DNA from: JAVDCA01 sp035293985
GTDB lineage: Bacteria; Pseudomonadota; Alphaproteobacteria; Rhizobiales; Xanthobacteraceae
Length of the DNA: 64,000 bases
NCBI GenBank assembly: GCA_035293985.1
Contig: DATGLS010000031.1
Location: forward strand, 124,001 to 188,000
Reading direction: 5' to 3'
How positions within the stretch are numbered: position 1 is the stretch's first letter; each line of letters opens with the position of its first letter. Below the pieces are notes generated by a model. It worked only from the letters and a program-made list of their open reading frames with translations, was not told where the DNA came from and searched no databases. Position numbers and translations under genes: made by a program. Below, piece after piece: positions 16,706 to 24,439 of this stretch.

Positions 16706-16719
16706 AGCCCGATCGGGCT
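16706..16719. promoter_or_regulatory. Perfect palindrome in divergent intergenic region (putative operator)
   Basis: AGCCCGATCGGGCT is a perfect 14-bp palindrome 30 bp upstream of the HpaB-family start and about 60 bp upstream of the opposite gene. Its placement suits a dimeric regulator controlling both genes; no regulator gene is adjacent. Confidence 0.4.
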
Positions 16720-16780
16720 TGGCGTATAGGCCACCGTCCCGCTACGCTGACGCATCCCGCCGCGAACGAGCACCCCATCC

Positions 16781-17524
16781 ATGACCGACACCCTCGGCTT
16801 CCGCAAGAAATTCGGCGTGATCGCGCCGTCCACCAACACCACGGTGCAGCCCGAGTTCGACGCCATGCGGCCGCGCGGCGTCACCAATCATTTCGGCCGC
16901 ATCTTCATCCCCAACAATCCGGTGCACGACGATGCGGCGTTCAACCGGATGATGGACAACATCCGCGGCTCGATGATGGAGGCGATCGACCATGTCATGA
17001 CATGCCAGCCCGACTACCTGGTCATGGGCATGTCGTCGGAGACCTTCTGGGACGGGCTCGACGGCAGCATCAAGCTCAAGCAGCGGGTCGAGGCGCGCGC
17101 CGGCGTCAAGGTCGCGATGGGTTCGGACTCGTGCCAGGCGGCGCTCAAGTGCTACGGCGCGCGGCGGCTCGGCGTGATCACGCCCTATATGCCGGTGGGC
17201 GACAAGCAGGTGCGCGGCTTCCTCACAGACTGCGGCTTCGAGGTGGTGCGGCTCAAGGGCTTCTGCTGCCCCGGCCCGGTCGCGATCGCGCACGTGACGC
17301 AGGCGCAGCTGCGCGACGCCATCATCGAGGTGAACGGGCCGGACGTCGACGCGATCCTGCAGGTCGGCACGAATCTCGCGATGGCGCGCCTCGCTGGCAT
17401 CGCCGAGTTCTGGCTCGACAAGCCGGTGCTCGCGATCAACACGGCGACCTACTGGTGGGCGCTGCGGCAGAACGGCATCGACGACAAGATCGACGGATTC
17501 GGCTCGCTGCTGCTGGAGCATTGA
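16781..17524 (+). CDS. Maleate isomerase/arylmalonate decarboxylase-family protein
   Basis: 247-residue Asp/Glu-racemase-fold protein. The opening FGVIAPSTNTTVQPEFDAMRP is typical of maleate cis-trans isomerases. The two catalytic cysteines of characterised maleate isomerases are absent: the first site reads VMGMSSETFWDG and the second AILQVGTNLAMA. The chemistry is therefore probably different from a double-cysteine racemase mechanism. It is divergent from the HpaB-family monooxygenase and next to a Liv-type importer, suggesting a small organic-acid or aromatic catabolic role. Family is clear, function open. Confidence 0.7.
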   Translation: MTDTLGFRKKFGVIAPSTNTTVQPEFDAMRPRGVTNHFGRIFIPNNPVHDDAAFNRMMDNIRGSMMEAIDHVMTCQPDYLVMGMSSETFWDGLDGSIKLKQRVEARAGVKVAMGSDSCQAALKCYGARRLGVITPYMPVGDKQVRGFLTDCGFEVVRLKGFCCPGPVAIAHVTQAQLRDAIIEVNGPDVDAILQVGTNLAMARLAGIAEFWLDKPVLAINTATYWWALRQNGIDDKIDGFGSLLLEH

Positions 17525-17549
17525 GCGACGCTCCCTCCCCTTGCTCCGC

Positions 17550-17650
17550 TGTCATCGCCCGCGAAAGCGGGCGATCCAGTAACCACAGGACCTGTGATCT
17601 CTCGCTGATGCTGCGGCGTACTGGATCGTCCGCTTTCGCGGGCGATGACA
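17550..17650. repeat. REPIN-type inverted repeat pair
   Basis: The left arm at 17550-17581 starts TGTCATCGCCCGCGAAAGCG and ends GATCCAGTA. The right arm at 17619-17650 is its near-exact inverse (TACTGGATC to GCGATGACA). Each arm contains its own GCCCGC/GCGGGC hairpin. A short non-repeated spacer separates them. This is the typical two-REP architecture, lying between convergent genes. Confidence 0.75.
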
Positions 17651-17666
17651 CTGCGTTTCAGGATGA

Positions 17667-18710
17667 TCATCGGTTGAGCCACCTTCTCGCAAAACCGAGC
17701 AGACCCTGCGGCAGGAAGATCACGATGGCGATGAAGATGACCCCCAGCGGAATCAGGTAGGGGAACTCCTCGCCGAACAGCCGGCCGAGGAATTCGCGCA
17801 GGAGCAGGAAGGTCGCGGCGCCGAAGACCGGCCCGATCAGCGTGCCGATGCCGCCCATCACGTTGAAGATCACCGCCTCGCCCGAGACCGTGAAGAAAAC
17901 GAAGTCGGGCGCCGCAAAGCGGTTCTGGATCGCGTAGAGCACGCCGGCGAGCCCCGCGAACAGCCCGGACAGCATCACCGCCATGATCTTGTAACGCTCG
18001 ACCGAATAGCCGATCGCGCGCGTGCGCGGCTCGTTCTCGCGGATCGACTGCAGCACCATGCCGAAGGGGGAGCGCATGATGCGCCGCAGGATGAGGTAGG
18101 AGCCGACCACCACGGCGAGCACGAACCAGTGCAGCGTGGTGTTGGTGAAGGGCGCGCTCCAGACGCCGGGGATGCCGAGCCGCGGCCGGTCGAACGTGAG
18201 CCCGTTCTCGCCGCCGGTCACGCCGGTCCAGGTGAAGATGATGACGTAGAAAATCTGCGAGAAGATCAGCGTCGTGATGGCGAAATAGATGTCGCGCAGC
18301 CGGGTCGAGAAATAGGCGACGAAGGTCGACACCGCCGCCGCCGCGATCAGCCCGAACGCCAGGGCCAGCAGGAGAGAAGGCGGCGACACCACGATCAGGG
18401 CCGCCGCGGCGCCGTACATGCCGAGGCCGAAGAACACCGAGTGCCCGAACGACACCATCCCGGTGTAGCCGATCAGGACGTCCGACGACATCGCGAGCAG
18501 CCCCCAGATCAGGATCTCGGTGACGAACTTCAGCCAGAAGGTCGGCAGCGCCAGCGGTGCCGCGATCAGCAGACCGACCGCGACGACAAAGACGCTCCAG
18601 AACAGGATGGTGTGGCCGCGCGACGTGGACGCCTCGGGGCGAGCCGGCTGGTCGGCCGCCTCCAGGGTGACGGTCGACGAGACGTCGGTCATGGTGGTGG
18701 GATCGCTCAT
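17667..18710 (-). CDS. livM: Branched-chain amino acid-type ABC permease LivM
   Basis: Inner-membrane permease of 347 residues. A 30-residue polar N-terminus is followed by about nine to ten hydrophobic segments and the LivM signature GYTGMVSFGHSVFFGLGMYG. The start overlaps the stop of livH as ATGA. It is the last gene of a five-gene leftward operon (binding protein, LivG, LivF, LivH, LivM). Such HAAT-family importers carry amino acids, but many serve aromatic acids, amides or urea. Adjacent catabolic genes leave the ligand open. Confidence 0.88.
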   Translation of the reverse strand: MSDPTTMTDVSSTVTLEAADQPARPEASTSRGHTILFWSVFVVAVGLLIAAPLALPTFWLKFVTEILIWGLLAMSSDVLIGYTGMVSFGHSVFFGLGMYGAAAALIVVSPPSLLLALAFGLIAAAAVSTFVAYFSTRLRDIYFAITTLIFSQIFYVIIFTWTGVTGGENGLTFDRPRLGIPGVWSAPFTNTTLHWFVLAVVVGSYLILRRIMRSPFGMVLQSIRENEPRTRAIGYSVERYKIMAVMLSGLFAGLAGVLYAIQNRFAAPDFVFFTVSGEAVIFNVMGGIGTLIGPVFGAATFLLLREFLGRLFGEEFPYLIPLGVIFIAIVIFLPQGLLGFARRWLNR

Positions 18711-19603
18711 TTGGGCGTCGGCACGAACAGGCCGGTCGGGCGGAACAGAAGCGTCAGGATCAGCACCACGAAGGACACGATCACCGCCACCGACGGGCTC
18801 ACCCAGATCGACGCATAGGCCTCGAGCAGGCTGATGAAGATCGCCGCCGCAATCGAGCCGCCGAGGCTGCCCATGCCGCCGACCACCACCACGATGAAGG
18901 CTTTGAGGATCCAGTTCAGCCCCATGGTGTGGTTGACCGCGACCAGCGGGCCGAACAGCACGCCGCTCACCGCGGCCATCGCGGCACCGATCGCGAACGT
19001 CGCGGTGTGCACCCACGGCACCGGGATGCCCATGGCCTGGGCCATGACGCGGTCCTGGGTGGTGGCCCTGATCCAGATGCCGTACTTGCCGTATTTGAGA
19101 AACAGCCAGAACCCGCCGATGATGGCGGCGGACAGCGCCGCGATGAGCAGCCGGTAGTAGGGATATTCCAGATAGAACAGCTTGAACTGCCCGCTGAACG
19201 GCTCGCTGATCTTGCGCGCCACCGGACCGAATTGCCAGAGCGCGTAGTTCTGCAGAATCAGCGAGACACCGAAGGTCGCGAGGATCGTGGTCAACGGATC
19301 GCGGCCGAGCAACGGGCGCAGCGTCACGAGCTGCATGAGCGCGCCGAAGGTCCCCACCAGCACGGCGGCGCCTAACAGCGCGAGCCAGAAGCTTCCAGTG
19401 GTGGCGAGCGTCACCACGCCGGCATAGGCGCCGAGCATGAACAGCTCGCCATGGGCGAAGTTCACCACGTCCATGATGCCGAAGATCAGCGTCAGGCCGG
19501 AGGCGATCAGCGCCAGAATCATGCCGGTGACGATGCCGTTCAGCGTCTGGATGACGAACAGCTCCCACGGGAGGTTGTGAAAGAATCCGAGGATCGAATC
19601 CAT
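18707..19603 (-). CDS. livH: Branched-chain amino acid-type ABC permease LivH
   Basis: 298-residue inner-membrane permease with the LivH pattern NGIVTGMILALIASGLTLIF and GIMDVVNFAHGELFMLGAY near the N-terminus. ATG at 19603 (MDSILGFF) is chosen because it follows the livF stop by one base and gives the normal length; an upstream start would add a non-homologous 26-residue tail. It is translationally coupled to livM. Confidence 0.9.
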   Translation of the reverse strand: MDSILGFFHNLPWELFVIQTLNGIVTGMILALIASGLTLIFGIMDVVNFAHGELFMLGAYAGVVTLATTGSFWLALLGAAVLVGTFGALMQLVTLRPLLGRDPLTTILATFGVSLILQNYALWQFGPVARKISEPFSGQFKLFYLEYPYYRLLIAALSAAIIGGFWLFLKYGKYGIWIRATTQDRVMAQAMGIPVPWVHTATFAIGAAMAAVSGVLFGPLVAVNHTMGLNWILKAFIVVVVGGMGSLGGSIAAAIFISLLEAYASIWVSPSVAVIVSFVVLILTLLFRPTGLFVPTPK

Positions 19604-19604
19604 C

Positions 19605-20374
<770 letters not shown>

Positions 20375-20378
<4 letters not shown>

Positions 20379-21169
20379 GTCTTGAGATAGACCTCCAGCA
20401 CGCGTGGGTTGTTCTGGATTTCCGCCGGCGTCCCCTCCGCCAGCACGGCGCCGTAGTTCAGCACGGTGATGCGGTCGGCGAGGCCCATCACGAGCGGCAT
20501 GTCATGCTCGACGATCATGATGGTGTGATCCTTGGCGATCCGTCGCACCAGCTGGATCGTATCGGAGGTTTCCGCCGCGCTCATGCCCGCGGTCGGCTCG
20601 TCGAGGCATAGAAGCTGCGGCTCGGTCGCGAGCGCAATGCCGATTTCCAGGTTGCGCTGCTCGCCGTGCGACAGGTTGGAGGCGAGCTCATCGGCCTTCG
20701 CGGCGAGCCCGACCGACTCAAGCACCGCTTCCGCTTTGTCGATGAGGTCGCGGAAGTGGGTATAGTCGCGCACCATGTTCCAGCCGTGCCGGCGCGACTG
20801 CGCCGCGATGCGCACGTTCTCGAGCGTGGTCGCGTTCGGCATGATGGTGGTGATCTGATAGGACCGGGCCACACCCGCGCGCGAGATGAGGTTCGGCGGC
20901 AGGCCGGTGATATCGGCGCCGTTGAAGAGGACGCGGCCCGAGGTCGGGCACAGGACGCCGGTGAGACAGTTGAAGAAGGTGCTCTTGCCGGCGCCGTTCG
21001 GTCCGATGATGGCGCGGATCTCGCCGCGGTTCACCGTGATGTTGACGTTGTTGAGCGCCGCAAGCCCGCCAAAGCGGATGGTCAGCCCTTCCGTGCGCAG
21101 CACAGGGGCAATCTCGCCTCCCCGGACGGCGGCCGGGGAGGTTGTCGTCGTGGACGTCGCGGCCGGCAC
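20375..21169 (-). CDS. livG: ABC transporter ATP-binding protein LivG
   Basis: 264 residues: Walker A IIGPNGAGKST, signature LSHGEQRNLE, Walker B LLCLDEPTAGM, and the usual LivG C-terminus. The GTG at 21169 directly follows the stop of the binding-protein gene. Part of the leftward importer operon. The N-terminal 20 residues are Ala/Thr-rich and of unknown use; a GTG further in, at VLRTEGLTIRFG, is an alternative start. Confidence 0.88.
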
Positions 21170-22453
21170 TTAGGCGAACTTGCAGGCCGGCGGGAAGATC
21201 GTCTTGTCCTTCTCGACCGTCGCGAGGATCTTGTATTTGCCGCCCCGCACCTCGCTGATGAACTGGCGCAGGAAGGCCTGATGATCTTCCTTCCGCAGCG
21301 TCTTGTCGCCCTGCGGGAAGTCGTCGCCCTCCTTCATCTCCAGCCCTTCGAGCGCCTCGATCAGCTTCATCGTGTCCTCGCGGCCACGGAACTTGGATTT
21401 CTCCATGCCGATCTTGAGGGCATTCATCGCCTCGTAGTTCGACTGCGTGTAGCGATCGGGATCCGGGTTGCTGGAATCGATCTTCGACAAGCGTTTCTTG
21501 GCTTCGTCGAAGAACCGGTGGAGCGCCGGCGTATCGAGCGGGCCGATGAAGACCGGGAGATAGCGCTCGATGCCGACGAAACCGTCGATCTTGCTGCCGA
21601 GACCCGGCAGATTGATGGGCTCGGCGATCGCGCCGTCGCCGGCGAACTTGTATTTCTTGGTCAAGCCGAGGTCGTAGGCTTGGTTGCCGAGCGTCACCCC
21701 GTCCGGCCCGAAGAAGATGCCGAAGATGCCGTCGAAATTGCCGGACAGCTTGGACAGGAACGGCGTCATGTCGGGCGTGCCGATCGGGATGCCGGTGGTG
21801 CCGACCACCTCGCCGCCGAGCTTCTTGATCTCCTGGGCGTAGGCGTCGCGGGTCGACTGGCCCCAGGAGTAATCGGCGTAGAGGATGTGCCACTTCTTGC
21901 CCATGTTGTTGACGAGGTAGGGCGCGAAGGCGACCGCCTGGGAGGGCGCGTAGTCGTGGACGCGGAAGCTCCAGCGGTTGCACTTGGTCGTGGTCAGCGT
22001 GGTGTCGAGGCACACGCTGATCATGTTGACGACCTGGGCCTCCTCGAACACCGGCATGCAGGCGAGGCAGATGTTCGAGAGGAAGCCGCCGACATGCGCG
22101 TCGATCTTGTCCTCATCGACCAGCTTGGACACCTTGCGGCGGCCGACGTCGGGCTTCGACTCGTCGTCCTGGATGAGCAGCTCGACCGGGCGTCCGTTGA
22201 TGCCGCCGTTCTGGTTGATGCGATCGGCCGCCATCTGCAGGCCGACCACCGCGGTCTTGCCGCCGACGGCCGCGGGCCCCGACAGCGGCTGCTCCGAGCC
22301 GATCTTCAAGGGCTTCTCGGCCCCGAACGCGGCGCGCCACGGCGCCGGCACCAGCATGGTCGCGCCGAGCACGCCGGCGCCATAGCCGATCACCCGACGG
22401 CGGGTGGCTTTTCCCGAATACCAGAAACTCTCGACGTCATCCTTGTCGGTCAT
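21170..22453 (-). CDS. Branched-chain amino acid-type ABC substrate-binding protein
   Basis: Periplasmic binding protein (Peripla_BP_6 fold), 427 residues. A long N-terminal region with ATRRRVIGYG, a twin-arginine-like signal, precedes the mature start near AEKPLKIGSEQPLSGP. The motif NGGINGRPVELLIQDDESKP is typical of the urea/amide/branched-chain class. ATG at 22453 is chosen because of the strong GAGGGG ribosome site upstream. First gene of the importer operon. The ligand is not readable from sequence. Confidence 0.88.
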   Translation of the reverse strand: MTDKDDVESFWYSGKATRRRVIGYGAGVLGATMLVPAPWRAAFGAEKPLKIGSEQPLSGPAAVGGKTAVVGLQMAADRINQNGGINGRPVELLIQDDESKPDVGRRKVSKLVDEDKIDAHVGGFLSNICLACMPVFEEAQVVNMISVCLDTTLTTTKCNRWSFRVHDYAPSQAVAFAPYLVNNMGKKWHILYADYSWGQSTRDAYAQEIKKLGGEVVGTTGIPIGTPDMTPFLSKLSGNFDGIFGIFFGPDGVTLGNQAYDLGLTKKYKFAGDGAIAEPINLPGLGSKIDGFVGIERYLPVFIGPLDTPALHRFFDEAKKRLSKIDSSNPDPDRYTQSNYEAMNALKIGMEKSKFRGREDTMKLIEALEGLEMKEGDDFPQGDKTLRKEDHQAFLRQFISEVRGGKYKILATVEKDKTIFPPACKFA

Positions 22454-22478
22454 GGCTGGTCCCCTCTGGATGTGCTGG

Positions 22479-22492
22479 GTCCTGTTCAGGAC
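22479..22492. promoter_or_regulatory. Inverted repeat upstream of importer operon
   Basis: GTCCTG-TT-CAGGAC, perfect 6-bp arms, 26 nt before the start of the binding-protein gene and in the leader shared with the divergent DUF1445 gene. Could be an operator or a leader hairpin. Confidence 0.35.
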
Positions 22493-22612
22493 TCCGTTAT
22501 CGGCGCAGCAAACGCGATCCCGCATGCATATTCAACTGGTTTTAAGCCGCACCCCAGGTGATAAGATGGGCATGAAATGCCGAGGTTTTCGTCGTTCGAA
22601 AGGGCTCCAAAC

Positions 22613-23422
22613 ATGTCGCTCGCCGCACTCGACCGCACCCCGCCCGCATTGACCGGCCATGATGCCCGGCTGATGATCCGCCGCAACGAATTCGGCGGAC
22701 CGACCTCCGGCATTGCGCCGGGCTACGTGCAAGGCAACCTGGCGATCCTGCCGAACGCCCTGGCGAGCGATTTCCTGCGCTTCTGCCAGCTCAATCCGAA
22801 GCCCTGCCCGCTCCTCGCCGCCTCGGCCCCGGGCGACCCGCGCCTGCCCTCGCTCGGCGAGGACCTCGACATCCGCACCGATCTCGGTCGTTACAAGGTG
22901 TGGCGCAACGGCGAGGTGGTCGATGAGCCGACCGACATCAAGCGCTGGTGGCGTGACGATCTCGTCGCCTTCGCGATCGGCTGCTCGTTCTCGTTCGAGG
23001 AGGCGCTGGTCGATTGCGGCATCGAGCTGCGCCACATGACCTGCGATTGCACCGTGCCGATGTACCGCACGTCGATCGAAACCATCCCAGCCGGGCCGTT
23101 CCACGGGCCGATGGTGGTGTCGATGCGGCCGATGAAGCCCGCCGACGCGATCCGCGCCATTCAAGTGACCACGCGCTTCCCGACCGTGCACGGCGCGCCG
23201 GTGCATATCGGCAAGCCGGAGCTGATCGGCATCGCGGACATCAACAAGCCGACCCACGGGGACGCGGTGCCGGTGAAGGATGACGAGCTGCCGGTGTTCT
23301 GGGCCTGCGGCGTCACGCCGCAGTCGGTCGTCGCGACGATGAAGCCGGACTTCTGCATCACCCACTATCCGGGCTGCATGCTGGTGACCGATCTGAAGAA
23401 TTCTTCGCTGGCGGTGATGTAG
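22613..23422 (+). CDS. DUF1445 putative hydro-lyase/D-glutamate cyclase family protein
   Basis: 269 residues across the full DUF1445 domain, with conserved blocks FGGPTSGIAPGYVQGNLAIL near the N-terminus, GCSFSFEEAL in the middle, and HGDAVPVKDDELPVFWACGV near the C-terminus. The related mammalian enzyme is D-glutamate cyclase; bacterial members are annotated as putative hydro-lyases and are often near importers and amide or lactam hydrolases. ATG 22613 has AAAGGG upstream, and starting at 22577 would add 12 residues. Divergent from the Liv-type operon, so probably linked in function. Confidence 0.8.
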   Translation: MSLAALDRTPPALTGHDARLMIRRNEFGGPTSGIAPGYVQGNLAILPNALASDFLRFCQLNPKPCPLLAASAPGDPRLPSLGEDLDIRTDLGRYKVWRNGEVVDEPTDIKRWWRDDLVAFAIGCSFSFEEALVDCGIELRHMTCDCTVPMYRTSIETIPAGPFHGPMVVSMRPMKPADAIRAIQVTTRFPTVHGAPVHIGKPELIGIADINKPTHGDAVPVKDDELPVFWACGVTPQSVVATMKPDFCITHYPGCMLVTDLKNSSLAVM

Positions 23423-23434
23423 CGACCAGCTCAT

Positions 23435-23553
23435 CCGTCATGCCCGGCGCATAGTCGTGCGAAGAACGGCGTCGCTTCGCTCGCCTGTGTGCCGGGCATC
23501 CACGTCTTTCAGCGCGGCCAAGACGTGGATGCCCGCATTCGCGGGCATGACGG
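23435..23553. repeat. REPIN, CCGTCATGCCCGG family
   Basis: Starts CCGTCATGCCCGG, ends CGGGCATGACGG, with an internal stem CATCCACGTCTT/AAGACGTGGATG. Related copies occur at 38789-38892 (degraded), 43282-43375 and 54087-54171. Confidence 0.75.
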
Positions 23554-23560
23554 AGGACGA

Positions 23561-24439
23561 CTATCCGACCGGCGTTACGCTCACCGACACGTCGAGCCGC
23601 TGTCCGCCGGAGGCGAACACGACGCCGTCGATCGGCGCGACATCGGCATAGTCGCGGCCGATGGCGACCACCACGTGCTCGTCGCCGGCGATCAGCGCAT
23701 TGGTCGGATCGAGCCCCTGCCAGCCGGCCTCCTCGCCGCACCACACCAACACCCAGGCATGCATGGCGTCGGCGCCGTGCAAGATCGGCGCATCGTTGCC
23801 CGGCACGGTGCGCAAGTATCCGCTCACATAAGCGGCGGGCAGGCCGATGCCGCGCAGGCCGGCGATCATGATATGCGCGAAATCCTGGCACACGCCGCGA
23901 CGCAACGCGAACGACATCGGCGGCGTGGTGGAGACCGTGGTGGCGCCGACCTCGTAGATGAAATCCTGCTTGATGCGCCGCATGAGATCGGTCGCGCCGG
24001 CGAGGATCGGCCAGCCGGGCGCAAAGCTTTCGCGCGCGTAGTCGCGGATCTCCGGATCGAGCGAGACCTGGCGGCTCGCGAACAGGAAGTGCGCCGGCGA
24101 GGTTGCGCCGATGTCGGTTGCGGCAAAGACCTCGTCGCGCACCTCCTCCCAGGCCGGCGTCGTTTCGGGCGGGGGGGCGACCACCGGCTCGACCACGATG
24201 CGCGCCGCCATCCTGATGGTCATGCGGTCATGCGGCTCGGCAAGATCGATCCGCGTCAATCGGTTGCCGAAGAAATCGCGGCCTTCGCGCCGTGCGACCG
24301 GCGCCGGCACGATGTCGAGCGCGGACGCCTGCACGCGCTGGCCGATGCGGTCGATCGGGGTGAGGCGCAACACGTGATGCGCATACGCGACCTTCGAAGC
24401 GTAGGTGTAGGCCGTGGTCTGGCGCACGTCGTAGATCAA
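23561..24439 (-). CDS. Transglutaminase-like cysteine peptidase-fold protein
   Basis: 292 residues: N-terminal bacterial transglutaminase-like domain (YDVRQTTAYTYASKVAYAHH), then the core with Cys184 (RRGVCQDFAHIM), His227 (DAMHAWV) and Asp244 (GLDPTN). TTG at 24439 is chosen because GGGAGG lies 7 nt upstream and the start overlaps the stop of the preceding gene as TTGA; no ATG fits. Third gene of a coupled set with the ATP-grasp/alpha-E and transglutaminase/DUF2126 proteins. The set has been predicted to make or modify peptides or peptide-like conjugates; no substrate is known. Confidence 0.85.
   Translation of the reverse strand: MIYDVRQTTAYTYASKVAYAHHVLRLTPIDRIGQRVQASALDIVPAPVARREGRDFFGNRLTRIDLAEPHDRMTIRMAARIVVEPVVAPPPETTPAWEEVRDEVFAATDIGATSPAHFLFASRQVSLDPEIRDYARESFAPGWPILAGATDLMRRIKQDFIYEVGATTVSTTPPMSFALRRGVCQDFAHIMIAGLRGIGLPAAYVSGYLRTVPGNDAPILHGADAMHAWVLVWCGEEAGWQGLDPTNALIAGDEHVVVAIGRDYADVAPIDGVVFASGGQRLDVSVSVTPVG

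Noticed and set aside
17550..17650. CRISPR-like array from repeated palindromes
   Set aside because: Only two inverted arms with a single spacer; this is REPIN architecture. No array or cas gene seen in the window.
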